A stretch of 64,000 bases of DNA, from NCBI RefSeq assembly GCF_020520425.1, contig NC_079492.1, positions 146,103,861 to 146,167,860 on the forward strand, in the 5' to 3' direction. Under the pieces are notes generated by a model. That model worked only from the letters and a program-made list of their open reading frames with translations, searched no databases and was not told where the DNA came from. The stretch is from Spinacia oleracea. Taxonomy: Eukaryota > Streptophyta > Magnoliopsida > Caryophyllales > Amaranthaceae. This document shows positions 22,393 to 33,750 of this stretch, piece by piece. Made by a program: the position numbers and the translations under genes. Numbering within the stretch: the stretch's first letter is position 1; each line of letters opens with the position of its first letter.

Positions 22393-22766
22393 TATTATAC
22401 AGTAACTAGGTATTGTTAGTTTATTTCTAACGTACGTGGTCAATTTTTATAAAATTACATGTTGACTGGCGCACATAAGTATTAAAAAATGTGATTTTTT
22501 TATAATGATGCAAGTGATAGATGTTAACGTAGTATTTATTATAAACACTCCGTATTTAATATATAGTGGTTGAATAATTTATGGTGAGTATGTGTGAAGA
22601 CCATAGCAGAAAAAATTAAGTACACAAGGGAGGAGTAGGGACATTGCCACATTAGATGTAATATCTTAATGTAGAAGTTACTAAAAATAGAAATGCGCGC
22701 AACTTCTAAAAAGTACGGCTGAAACTGATATATATGTAACTCCTAAAAATATAGAGGGAGTACTAT

Positions 22767-22918
22767 TTATTTTTTTACTAAGTAAGAAGAAGAGACCTTA
22801 TTGGACCAACACATATCATAGGTTAATCAGACCAACTAAACAGGTCTTCGCTCGAACCACTTTCAAACATTTCGCAGTGGTAAATTCTCTACCAACTCCA
22901 CCAACTTATGTTGGTTAA
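22767..22918 (-). mobile_element. tRNA-derived SINE upstream of SOT2
   Basis: On the minus strand it starts TTAACCAACATAAGTTGGTGG, has box B GGTTCGAGC and ends TTCTTACTTAGTAAAAAAAT. A perfect 13-bp duplication GAGGGAGTACTAT flanks it (22754-22766, 22919-22931). A related SINE sits at the matching place upstream of SOT4 (39383), so the insertion predates that gene duplication. Confidence 0.85.
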
Positions 22919-22940
22919 GAGGGAGTACTATGCAAGGTTA

Positions 22941-23002
<62 letters not shown>

Positions 23003-23086
23003 TCTTCGCTCGAACCACTTTCAAACATTTAGCAGTGGTAAATTCTCTACCAACTTATGTTGGTTAAGAGGGAGTACTATGCAAGG

Positions 23087-23146
<60 letters not shown>
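22842..23146. repeat. tandem duplication with two AT microsatellites
   Basis: A segment running from AGGTCTTCGCTCGAACC to TACTATGCAAGGTTATAT occurs at 22842-22940 and again at 23001-23090, each followed by a long (TA)n tract. It extends the SOT2 promoter region. Confidence 0.85.
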
Positions 23147-23150
<4 letters not shown>

Positions 23151-23217
23151 AAAGCAATGTATTCAATTAACATTCAATTTGAAAACATAAACTTGTAAAT
23201 TGTAACCCACGACAACA

Positions 23218-24266
23218 ATGAATCAAAACCAAAAAGAGGAAATATATGTCAAGGATGAAGAGGTAAAAAGGCTAATACAACGCCTTCCAAAAACCAATGT
23301 GAGGGGCAGCAACATCCATTTCTTTCAAATGGTGTTGTATGAAGGTTTCTGGTACTCCACTAATTCATCCCTCTTTAAAAATGTTCTCACCTTACAAAAA
23401 CACTTTGTTGCTCGAGACGACGACATTTTCATTACCGGCCTCCCAAAATTAAACCGGCACAATTTGGTTAAAATCCTTACTCTTTTGCGGTTATTAACCG
23501 CAAAAATCACCCAAATACTATTGATCAAAACCCTTTTAATTTACTCACCCACCATCCCCAAGAACTTGTGTGTAACTTAGAGGCGGACGTCTATGGCGAG
23601 GCCTTTGAGTATCCACGCCCACACCACCTTAATGAGGTTCCATCGCCTAGGCTTTTTAGCACTCATATGCCATACACATCACTTCCTAACTCTATCAAAA
23701 CTTCTAAGTGTCGGATTTTGTACATTTGTCGAAACCCTTTAGACACTATCGTGTCATTTTATTACTTCTATTTAGGGTATATGAAAAAGTTGGCAAATGG
23801 AGAAGATTTTGTACAACTTCCTATAGAGGATATCTTTGAAGATTTTTGTCAAGGGAAAACCCTCTTTGGGCCTTTTTTCGAGCATGTTCTTGGGTTTTGG
23901 AACACGAGTTTAGAGCGACCTGATAAGGTGTTATTTCTTAAGTACGAAGATTTGAAACATGATCCCGAACTTCACTTAAAGAGGTTGGCGGAATTTATAG
24001 GTATGCCCTTCTCACCTAAAGAGGAAAGTGAAGGTGTCATAAAACAAATTGTAGAGTTGTGCAGTATTAAGACTATGAAGGAGGTTAATAAGAGCGGTGT
24101 TATTAACAAGTTCTTTGAGAAGAAGAGTTACTTTAGGAAAGGCGAGGTTGGTGATTGGACTAATCACTTCACACCTGCCATGGTGGAGAAGATGAACAAA
24201 CTCATGGAAGAAAAACTTGAGGGATCTGGTTTATCCTTCAACAAATTTTCTAATGAATTCCTTTAA
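23218..24266 (+). pseudogene. SOT2: sulfotransferase pseudogene (frameshifts in the PAPS loop region)
   Basis: The first frame (23218 on) begins MNQNQKEEIYVKDEEVKRL, like SOT4, and runs to ITGLPK at about residue 78. There, where paralogues have PKTGTTW, a 4-bp insertion (AAATTAAACCGG against AAAACCGG) shifts the frame, and at least two further small indels follow up to about 23560. The second frame (from 23568) resumes with VCNLEADVYGEAFEYPRPHH and keeps the rest of the enzyme: His in STHMPY, ICRNPLDTIVS and an intact RKGEVGDW motif, ending at 24266. The segment carrying the phosphosulfate-binding loop is therefore unreadable in one frame, so an active full enzyme is unlikely. The C-terminal third is almost identical in DNA to SOT7, while the N-terminus matches SOT4. 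Confidence 0.88.
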
Positions 24267-24540
24267 TGTTTTTTTTGTATGTTTCCCTTTCCTTCATTGT
24301 GAACCAATTTATGTTTTGATGAGAATAATTAGGCTTTGTTATGTTTACTAATTCAAGTTTCAAGTATCCCAAAGTTCTTAAAAAAAAATGCACGTACCTC
24401 ACATAAAAACAAATAGTTTCCCCTACGCGTAACAAGACAAAATAGTTCTACCTAGACTTGTTCAATGGGTTGGGCTCCCGTAAAAGCCCGTATCAAGCCC
24501 ATTTGTAAACGGGCTTAATTAGCCCTTAAATGTTATAAAT

Positions 24541-26418
24541 TAACCCCTACTTGTTGTACCCTGGTACAACCAGTTCTGACTGTACGTACCCCAAAAAAAG
24601 ACGCGTCTGTATCGTTTGTTCTTTCTTGTTGTATTTTTTGTTCTTTCTTGTTGTTTTTTAAATTCAACAAAATAATTGTTCATAATTGTTGTATTGTTTG
24701 TTCTTTGTTCTTGAATTTTATGTTCTTTTCTATATTGTTTGTTCTTTTTTGTAGAATTATTTCCTCTGTATTTATTTAAGAGATACACTTGCCTTTTCCG
24801 GCCGTATTTATTTAAGAGATACACTTGCCATTTTTAATAACTTATCAACCCCACCATCTAATTAAATAATATATCTAATTTACCCACCCCATCTCCCACC
24901 CCCCAAAATGACATGGTCCCCACTTGTTTACTTATTAAAATATCTACCCAACCCCACTTGCATCATTATTTTAAAGTCATTCAATTCTTCTTCTTAATAC
25001 ACGTGCCCAACCAAGTGTATCTCTTAAATAAATACGGAGGGAGTATTTGTTATTTCTTGTTTATTTGTCTGTTCACAATAATCATCTGGTTAATGTTCAT
25101 AATGAAATTAAGCTTTTCATTGATCTTTTATGTTTTTATAAGCGTCTGTATTGTTGGTTCTTTCTTTTTGTATTGTTTGTTCTTTCTTGTTGTACTGTTT
25201 GTTCTTTCATGTTGTTTTTTAAAATTCATCATAAAATTGTTCATAATTGTTGTATAGTTTGTTCTTTCTTCTGAAATTTTATGTTCATTTTTATATTGTT
25301 TTTTTTTTTTGAACTTTTTGTTCTTTTTTGCTTATTTGTTTGTCCATAATAATCATCTGGTTAATGTTCATAATAAAATTGTTCATACCATTTTCTTTGT
25401 TCTTTCTTGTTCTATTACCGAGCATCTTTTAAACCCTTATTCTTTCTTTTTAACATATTTGTTTTCTTTGCATGTTCATCATTTTCAAATCAGTAAATGT
25501 GCATTTTTAAATTACTTGTGATCATCATATCAAATTAATTACTTACTTTTTGCATTTTCAACCTATAACAATGAGGAAATTGAAACCGTGAAAGTCAAAT
25601 ATAATGGGTTAGTTATTATAAGGGATTGCAAGGTTTTTCTTAATGGAACAGATTTATTATAAACTAAATAATTACATAGGGCATCCTATCAAGTCTCACG
25701 AATTAACAGTTAACACTACCACTTGTGGATAATATAAACTATATTGCACTATTTTTTGTTGCTTGCAATAACTTTATTATCCCCTTCTCAAATTATTATC
25801 CCGGTAAAGAAAGTGAAGGAGACAATCCAGGTTATGCTATTTGTGACCATAGAATGTCCGAAACAAAATTATATACGAAGTACGAAGTAACATTTTGGTT
25901 AGAAACTGCAAAAGTCAAATATTGTGTTCAAATCACACTTTATACACACATTCAAAAGTATAAGAACTCGTGACTACATCAAAAGCAAGATTCAAGATTG
26001 AAGATATATAGAAAAATAAGTGGATGATTTCTACCAATATCTTGTAATTCAAGTACAATTTTACATAGGCAATGCCTAAAATGTTCATTTTTTTTGGTAA
26101 ACTATGTTATTTGACATGTTTTAATTGCTCAATATATGTAAATATATGTTCAAAGTAATAACATAGTAATGCAATAATTAAGTTCATTTTAAAATTAGTA
26201 AATACTCATTTCACAATCAGTAGATAAATTGTCATTTCTAAATTGGTTGAACAAATGAGGATTGCCAAATAATTTAATAAACTTTCATATTCGAATGAGT
26301 AGATAAATAATCATTTCCAAATAAATAAATAAATGTTCATTCCGAAATAGTAAATGTTCATTCTGGATGGGAGTACAACCAGCTCTGGTTGTACACATGT
26401 ACAACCAGAAATTTGCGG
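24541..26418. mobile_element. nested TIR element with 8-bp duplication TTATAAAT
   Basis: Identical 8-bp flanks TTATAAAT (24533-24540, 26419-26426) indicate hAT-type insertion. Both subterminal regions carry GTACAACCAG-type inverted motifs. The interior is AT-rich with many TTTGTTCTTTCTTGTTGT repeats (24610-25420) and contains a Stowaway at about 24759-25043. Short open frames there come from the T-rich repeats. Confidence 0.65.
24759..25043. mobile_element. Stowaway MITE
   Basis: Arms TTCCTCTGTATTTATTTAAG and the inverse ending ACGGAGGGAG share TTAAGAGATACACTTG. The left arm is partly duplicated at 24800-24830. Confidence 0.65.
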
Positions 26419-26574
26419 TTATAAATGGACCGGGCTCTTAAAGGGTTTGTTTTCAATTGGCTTCTAAAGGACTGGGATTAGATCTTACAGGGTTATGTGT
26501 TATAAGTGTTAGGTTTCTCAACTCTCTCTCACCTCCTGTCATGCTTCCACCGGTAACATAGCAACGCGAAGGAG

Positions 26575-26711
26575 ATCTTGTTAGAGGCGCCACCAGTAAC
26601 CTTAGCAACTCGAAGGAGAGCGAGCTCGATCAGCCTTGAGATCCTTAAGCTAAGCCAAGATATCTGCCTTGGGCTTCTGCCTCAACTCATGGGGTATGAT
26701 TCTCGCTGCAC
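26575..26711 (-). pseudogene. RPL35: captured ribosomal protein L35 (uL29) gene fragment
   Basis: On the minus strand, an exon-like block after an AG reads ARIIPHELRQKPKADILA, then after an in-frame TAG reads LKDLKAD. A small insertion then moves the LALLRVAKVTGGA segment to another frame. Cytosolic L35 starts MARIKVHELR...KADLL...LKDLKAELALLRVAKVTGGA, so the identity is clear. The upstream side (to about 26900) is GC-rich and has a GTAAGC donor-like site, consistent with a captured 5' exon and intron. A second short copy of CTCCTTCG.GTTGCTA lies at 26555-26580. It is host DNA carried inside the 24453-27406 element and cannot make L35. Confidence 0.75.
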
Positions 26712-27568
26712 AAATTCGCACAACAAAATGCAGAATGAATCAACTACATTGAAAAGCCTTGCAATCGTCGAATATGGAGGAGAGAGAAGAGAGGAAAATC
26801 GATGGCTTACCCAGATTCTGGAGGTGCTAGTTGATACGGCGGCGACGGCGGCGAATTTGGGATGTGGCGGTGACGACGGTGAATCATGAGGTGTTAGTTT
26901 ATATACCCGCTTTAGAAAGGGTTTAGTGCTATAAGTGGTAATTTTGAATTTGAGACTGAAATAGAACGAAATTCCTTTTGGCGATTTTGTATACTTAGCC
27001 AACTTAGAAAATTGTAATTTGGCAATTACCCCAAGTCTATTTTTTCTAATTGCCATTGAATTTTGTGTTCGTCATCCATCATTTTTCGTGGAATTCAATT
27101 TAAATTTCTTGTACAAATGTATGAGGGTGAATTATTTAAAGAAAAAAACTTTTACGCTTGAATGAGTGATAAAAAGGGCTTACCAATTTTTGTTTTTTGT
27201 ATCATGTTGGTTGCTTTGGTATGGTTACATTGCTTTGACTTTGGCCAGGCCCAATTCGGCCCGTTTATAGGTAAAGCTGTTTGAAAAAATTAGACCGAAT
27301 AAAATACAGCCTCACCCGGACCCGTTTAAGCCCAACCAGAAAATTTCAGACAAGGTCTGACCCAGCCCGACCCGTATAATTTCAGCCCGGCCCATTGAAC
27401 ATGTCTAAGTTGGTGATGCATCGTATTTTGTTTAAGTCCAATAATTGCTACTATGTCAAATTAAAGTTACTAATCTTGTTTTATTTTCGAAATGTGACAA
27501 TAATATAATTGCGATAATAAACATTACACATATGGAGCATCTCTTACCAAAACAAACATTACAAATAA

Positions 27569-28657
27569 CTAAAACACATATACTTTATACGTAGTATATA
27601 GTAGTATTAATTTATCAAGGCTGTAATTTAAAGGACAATATAATCCAGATCCACCAAGTTTTTCTTCCATCAATTCCTTCATTTTCTCTACCATGGGAGC
27701 AGACAGATAACGAGTCCATCCTCCAACCTCTCCATCCCTAAAGAAATTCTTATTTTCCACAAACTTACTAAGCAAACCACTCTTATTAACCTCCAGATCT
27801 CTAAGCTTATGAATACTACACAACTCTATTATCTCTTTAATAACACCTTCATTTTCCTCTTGTGTAGAAAACGGTATACCAACAAATTCAGCCATCTTCT
27901 TTAATTGAGCACTCGGATTCTCCTTTAAATCCTCGTACTTCAAAAACAACACCTTATTTGGCTGCTCTAAACTTTGCTTCCAGTATCCAACCACATGCTC
28001 GAAAAAGGGCCCAAATGCAACCTTACCTAAACAAAAGTCCTCAAAGAAATCTTCAATATTACAAGGTTGGTAATTTTCATCCCCAGTTACCCTCTTTATT
28101 AATTTCGGGTAAAAATGCCAGTGAGACACAAGGGTGTCTAAGGGATTTCGACAAATGTACAAAATCTTACAAGAAGAAATCTTTATAGATTGAGGAAGGG
28201 ACGAGTAAGGCATATGTGAGTGGAGAAGCCGCGGTGGAGGGAGGTCGTTAAGTTGGTTAGGGCGGGGGAGTTTTGGGTTACCACCGTACACGGCGGTTTC
28301 TAGGTCATAAACAAGCTCATGTGGGTTGTGGGTTAGCAAAGGCGTTTTGTTAGAGGGGTGGACAAAACGGTTAGTGACAGAAAAGAGCAAGGATTTCAAC
28401 CAAGTGGTGCCGGTTTTTGGAAAGCTAGAGACTATGAGATCGGTGTTTTGAGCAAGGAAATGTCTTTGAAAAGCGAGGATGTTGGAGAAATTGACAGTAG
28501 AATACCAGAAGCCTTGAAAGTTAAGGAGTTGAAAGTGTTTACTACCCATCCAGTTTGCCTTTGGAAGACATTGTTTAAGCTTTTCAACTTCTTCTTCATC
28601 CACTATATCTATTTCTTTTGTTTGGTTTGTTTTGGTGGTAATATCGTTTTGATTCAT
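27569..28657 (-). CDS. SOT3: cytosolic sulfotransferase with an altered C-terminus
   Basis: Intronless gene for 362 residues (usual length about 340-350). The PAPS loop PKTGTTW is at 80-86, the catalytic His148 is in HSHMPY, and Arg170 and Ser178 are in ICRNPLDTLVS. The C-terminal motif is RDGEVGGW (307-314), as in SOT1 and SOT6. The coding DNA is almost identical to SOT6 (opposite strand, about 21 kb away). A 4-bp insertion (TATA) after GGSGL replaces the final SFKLQP of SOT6 by about 23 unrelated residues (starting YCPLNYSLDK), reading past the old stop. Those last residues lie outside the catalytic fold, so activity may survive. The TATA box AGTATATAAC lies about 50 bp upstream, next to MITE sequence. 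Confidence 0.92.
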   Translation of the reverse strand: MNQNDITTKTNQTKEIDIVDEEEVEKLKQCLPKANWMGSKHFQLLNFQGFWYSTVNFSNILAFQRHFLAQNTDLIVSSFPKTGTTWLKSLLFSVTNRFVHPSNKTPLLTHNPHELVYDLETAVYGGNPKLPRPNQLNDLPPPRLLHSHMPYSSLPQSIKISSCKILYICRNPLDTLVSHWHFYPKLIKRVTGDENYQPCNIEDFFEDFCLGKVAFGPFFEHVVGYWKQSLEQPNKVLFLKYEDLKENPSAQLKKMAEFVGIPFSTQEENEGVIKEIIELCSIHKLRDLEVNKSGLLSKFVENKNFFRDGEVGGWTRYLSAPMVEKMKELMEEKLGGSGLYCPLNYSLDKLILLYTTYKVYVF

Positions 28658-28829
28658 TGTGGCTTATGACTTGTGAGTATGCCCTTGATGTAAGATGCAT
28701 TTGTTATATACTTATTTCGTTTCGAAATAATAGGGACACCTAGACATTTCACAATAACCAAGATAAATGTTGAAAAGTAAGGAATAAGTACGGCAAAAGT
28801 GAAATGTACGTAGTAAGAAAAGAATAATA

Positions 28830-29075
28830 CTTCATCCGTTCTTAAATATTAGTCCCTTTTTGACTTTTTCAACTATATATTTAAACGTAAATATCTCCAA
28901 ATACGTATGTTAAAGAAATATAAAATGATGATTTCTTAAACTATACATTGAGAAGAACAAATTACAAAATCTCACGGTGAATATATTTTGAAATATGTAA
29001 GAAATTAGAAGATTATATTCAATTGCAAATAGTGACAAGATTATAAAAGAGACTAATAATCAAGAACGGAGGGAG
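28830..29075. mobile_element. Stowaway MITE
   Basis: Arms TTCATCCGTTCTTAAATATT and the inverse ending ACGGAGGGAG, with TA on both sides, upstream of SOT3. Confidence 0.75.
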
Positions 29076-29554
29076 TAATACAATTATGTTAAGTGGAGTG
29101 GCAAGAAAAGATGAATAAAAAAATAGGTTGAGTGAAAAGTTATGATTAAAAAGAAAATATAAAGATAGATTGAATGGTTGTAAGTAGACCTGGAAAAACT
29201 GAACCGGATCCGAAAAATCGACCCGATTGACCCGATCTGTAACCCGAAATCGATCCGAAGCAACGACCCGAAATTAACCCAAAAACCGAATAGACCCGAT
29301 CCGAAATCGAAACCGACCCGGAAGAGATTTGACCTAAAATGACCCGATACCCGAACGAGCCCAACTGAAATACCCGAACCGATCTTCACCCGAAACCGCA
29401 TTAACCCGAACCGAAAATAACTCTAAATTTTAAATCAACTCGAACCGATCCGAACCGAAAATCCAAAACTGACCCGAACCGAAAAACAACTAAAATTTAC
29501 CAATTAGTTTAAATATAAGTTCTTTTTAGCTTTTCATAATATAATGATTTAATC

Positions 29555-29594
<40 letters not shown>

Positions 29595-30142
29595 TCATTT
29601 TATTAATTTATACTCTTTTATGTTATAGGAAAATGTTTCAATATTATGATAGTATCAATGTAATAAAACATAGAATAATGATATGTTAATTTCGTAATTC
29701 TTATCTTCTTTTAGGCTCATATAAATAAGATCATTTAACAAATGATAAGAAAATAATGGAAATAAAACCAACATTAGCACATGGTAAAATAGATTTAAAA
29801 ATCATATCATCAAAAATTCAAGACTTCCATTTTGACATGGAATATAACTTATCAGATAAATATTGATAAGTAACTAAGCAAATGGCCAAAGTCATAGGCA
29901 ATGTTCTTTTCTAACTAGCTTATATCAAAATATTATGTCCAAAAGTTATACTAGAGTAATTAGGGAGTATTATATTTGTACATGTCTCAAGTCTCGTTTT
30001 CTCGATCGTAAATTAATAGTAGAACTAGTCTCGTGTTCGGAGTATTGTTTACTATAACTCTCATACCATAAACCATTAAACTTCGAACCGTATACGCTTA
30101 AGTCTAAACCCTTAATTTTTTTTTAATAATAATAACATTATA

Positions 30143-30230
<88 letters not shown>

Positions 30231-31008
30231 TTTGACCACCAAAACTAAAGAGAAATAACCTGATCAAAACTCGAAACCTGAACACTACAAGAAATCACCA
30301 ATTTTCCGACCGCTAAAAGTAGTCGGAAAAAAGCTGAAAATAGTCGCTAAAAACGTTTGCGACTGAAAGTAGTCGGTATGACATGGTCGGAAAACTTCTG
30401 GTCGGAACATTAGAAATTTACGACTAAAAAGTAGTTGGTAAAGTTCACCGACTACTTTACCGACTAAATATTGGTTTCTAAATTTCCGACTACAAAAGTA
30501 GTCGCTAAATCTCCGACTACCATTGTAGTCGTAATTTAGCGACTACAATTGTGGTCGCTAAATTCCGACCACAAAAGTAGTCGCTAAACTACGACTATAT
30601 ATGTGGTCGGGGATTTAGCGACTATTGTTATGGTCGTTAAATTTGCGACCATATTTGTAGTCGTATTTTCACGACTACTTTGGTAGTCGGAATTTAGCGA
30701 CTACTTTTGTAGTCGGAAAACTTCAAATCCAGCAAGACCAGATTTGGAAAGTTACGACTATTTAAATGGTCGTTACCATATCAAATATTTAACCACAATA
30801 TTCAATTTCCTGCTATTCAATATAATTCCCGCGACCACAATATTCAATATATTCCTGCGACCACAATATTCAATATATTCCTGCGACCACAATACTGATA
30901 GAAATATATAATGCATTACTACGAGTTAATACATAAATATATACAAAATATGTTTGAAAATCTAGCCCGTAGGCGACCACAATATTCAAAACACGATCTA
31001 CTGAAAAT

Positions 31009-31535
31009 CTAGCCCTGCCCCTCCATCGGGGGATCTTGACGGTCCTGAGACTGAAATTGACTACACTGACTGAACATCCTTCCATAGTTCTCCATTGCCT
31101 CTTTCAACTCGGCAATCACCTTTGCTTGGACCCTATCATTTTCTTCTTTTTCTTCTTTTTCCCTTTGGCGCTCTAGTCGCTCTGCATCTCTCTGCCTTTG
31201 TAGCTCTTCCTTCTCCCTTTGTAGCTCTTCCTTCTCCCTTTGTCGCTCAAGTCTCTCTTCTTCTCTCTCCCTTAGTATCTGAGCTTGTGTCGCCTCCAAC
31301 GCTTGGGTCTTTTGAGTAAATTGTTCTTGAAATTGCGAATAAAGGGAAGGTATGTATGAGCTAGAAGAACCACCTCCCCTCGAAGGTGGTGCATAATACA
31401 AATGTGAGCCACTCCCCAAGCCATGGACCTTTCCCTTCTTTCTCCCACCAACTGTCTCAAAAAATATTTGATTTGGATCCTTTTCAATGCCTTTTTCACG
31501 GCATTCAGCAACAGTCTTTTCATATGTTTCCTACA
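31009..31535 (-). pseudogene. TNP1-like (plant Ptta/En/Spm) C-terminal fragment with coiled coil
   Basis: Read on the minus strand, one frame runs from ETYEKTVAECREKGIEKDPN through FFETVGGRKKGKVHGLGS to a serine-rich linker and a charged coiled coil (repeated LQREKEELQRQ-type segments), ending in MEGQG and a stop. The GGRKKGKV.GLGS block is typical of the second protein of plant CACTA elements. The N-terminal part is missing and the tandem array follows upstream. The coiled coil contains tandem 30-bp repeats in DNA. Confidence 0.7.
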
Positions 31536-31609
31536 AGAATTGAAATGATTAACAAACATGCATAACAATTACGCACAACACTTCATAAGCATTCAATCAA
31601 CAAACGAAC

Positions 31610-33750
31610 CTATATTCAAAATCTAAACCTTTTACATGATTCATATTTGTAGTTACATGTTTATGAAACTCATTTCAAGTTCGTTTTGGACGCCTAAGGG
31701 TCATTTGGGTCGTTATGGGTCATTTATGCCTAAAAATGCTATTTTCGTTCCCAACTATCAACAAACGAACCTATATTCAAAATCTAAACCTTATTCATGA
31801 TTTATATGAGTGGTTACGTGTTTATGAAACTCATTTCAAGTTCGTTTTGCACTCCTAAGGGTCATTTGCGTCGTTATGGGTCATTTTATGCCTAAAAATG
31901 TCATTTTCGTTCCCAACTATCAACAAACGAACCTATATTCAAAATCTAAACCTTTTACATGATTCATATTTGTAGTTACATGTTTTTGAAACTCATTTCA
32001 AGTTCGTTTTGGACGCCTAAGGGTCATTTGGGTCGTTATGGGTCATTTATGCCTAAAAATGTCATTTTCGTTCCCAACTATCAACAAACGATCCTATATT
32101 CAAAATCTAAACCTTTTACATGATTTATATGAGTGGTTACGTGTTTATAAAACTCATTTCAAGTTCGTTTTGGACGCCTAAGGGTCATTTGGGTCGTTAT
32201 GGGTCATTTTATTCCTAAAAATGTCATTTTCGTTCCCAACTATCAACAAACGATCCTATATTCAAAATCTAACCTTTTACATGATTTATATGAGTGGTTA
32301 CGTGTTTATAAAACTCATTTCAAGTTCGTTTTGGACGCCTAAGGGTCATTTGGGTCGTTATGGGTCATTTATGCCTTAAAATGTCATTTTCGTTCCCAAC
32401 TATCAACAAACGATCCTATATTCAAAATCTAAACCTTTTACATGATTTATATGAGTGGTTACGTGTTTATAAAACTCATTTCAAGTTCGTGTTGGACGCC
32501 TAAGGGTCATTTGGGTCGTTATGGGTCATTTATGCCTAAAAATGTCATTTTCGTTCCCAACTATCAACAAACGATCCTATATTCAAAATCTAAACCTTAT
32601 TCATGATTTATATGAGTGGTTACGTGTTTATGAAACTCATTTCAAGTTCGTTTTGCACTCCTAAGGGTCATTTGGGTCGTTATGGGTCATTTTATGCCTA
32701 AAAAAGTCATTTTCGTTCCCAACTATCAACAAACGAACCTATATTCAAAATCTAAACCTTTTACATGATTCATATTTGTAGTTACATGTTTTTGAAACTC
32801 ATTTCAAGTTCGTTTTGGACGCCTAAGGGTCATTTGGGTCGTTATGGGTCATTTATGCCTAAAAATGCTATTTTCGTTCCCAACTATCAACAAACGAACC
32901 TATATTCAAAATCTAAACCTTATTCATGATTTATATGAGTGGTTACGTGTTTATGAAACTCATTTCAAGTTCGTTTTGCACTCCTAAGGGTCATTTGGGT
33001 CGTTATGGGTCATTTTATTCCTGAAAATGTCATTTTCGTTCCCAACTATCAACAAACGATCCTATATTCAAAATCTAACCTTTTACATGATTTATATGAG
33101 TGGTTACGTGTTTATGAAACTCATTTCAAGTTCGTTTTGCACTCCTAAGGGTCATTTGCGTCGTTATGGGTCATTTTATGCCTAAAAATGTCATTTTCGT
33201 TCCCAACTATCAACAAACGAACCTATATTCAAAATCTAAACCTTTTACATGATTCATATTTGTAGTTACATGTTTTTGAAACTCATTTCAAGTTCGTTTT
33301 GGACGCCTAAGGGTCATTTGGGTCGTTATGGGTCATTTATGCCTAAAAATGTCATTTTCGTTCCCAACTATCAACAAACGATCCTATATTCAAAATCTAA
33401 ACCTTTTACATGATTTATATGAGTGGTTACGTGTTTATAAAACTCATTTCAAGTTCGTTTTGGACGCCTAAGGGTCATTTGGGTCGTTATGGGTCATTTT
33501 ATTCCTAAAAATGTCATTTTCGTTCCCAACTATCAACAAACGATCCTATATTCAAAATCTAACCTTTTACATGATTTATATGAGTGGTTACGTGTTTATA
33601 AAACTCATTTCAAGTTCGTTTTGGACGCCTAAGGGTCATTTGGGTCGTTATGGGTCATTTATGCCTTAAAATGTCATTTTCGTTCCCAACTATCAACAAA
33701 CGATCCTATATTCAAAATCTAAACCTTTTACATGATTTATATGAGTAGTT
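31610..33750. repeat. tandem array of ~161-bp units with a higher-order duplication
   Basis: About 13 copies of a unit marked by CCCAACTATCAACAAACG, CTCATTTCAAGTTCGTTTT and GGGTCATTTGGGTCGTTATG. Two unit types differ at GGACGCC/GCACTCC and GTGGTTACGTG/GTAGTTACATG. A block of four units (about 31797-32458) recurs with no difference I could see at 33087-33748, offset 1290 bp. The array lies inside the CACTA element. Confidence 0.92.

Larger units (their letters stand above)
24453..27406. mobile_element. TIR element (hAT-like) carrying an RPL35 fragment and a nested element
   Basis: Inverted ends TAGACTTGTTCAATGGG and CCCATTGAACATGTCTA, each followed inward by GGGCTC/GGCCCG-rich sequence, define a 2.95-kb unit. 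About 1.88 kb of this is a later insertion (24541-26418). The remaining part includes a captured ribosomal protein gene fragment near 26.6 kb. The target duplication is not clear. A related uninterrupted flank is found near 47840. Confidence 0.6.

Noticed and set aside
22908-23198. 96-residue frame rich in Ile-Tyr
   Set aside because: It is a translated (TA)n microsatellite and SINE remnant.
27958-28188. 76-residue plus-strand frame, also at 49799-50029 on the other strand
   Set aside because: It is antisense to the SOT3 and SOT6 coding region, and is conserved only because those genes are near-identical.
28358-28669. 103-residue plus-strand frame antisense to SOT3 (and 49315-49629)
   Set aside because: Shadow of the SOT N-terminus with no independent motif.
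29084-29401. Gly/Phe/Arg-rich minus-strand frames, also 34745-35266
   Set aside because: They come from the CCGAACCGA repeat of the hAT-like element.
31610-33750. CRISPR-like array or centromeric satellite
   Set aside because: Units are contiguous without unique spacers, in a plant genome and inside a transposon with clear ends.
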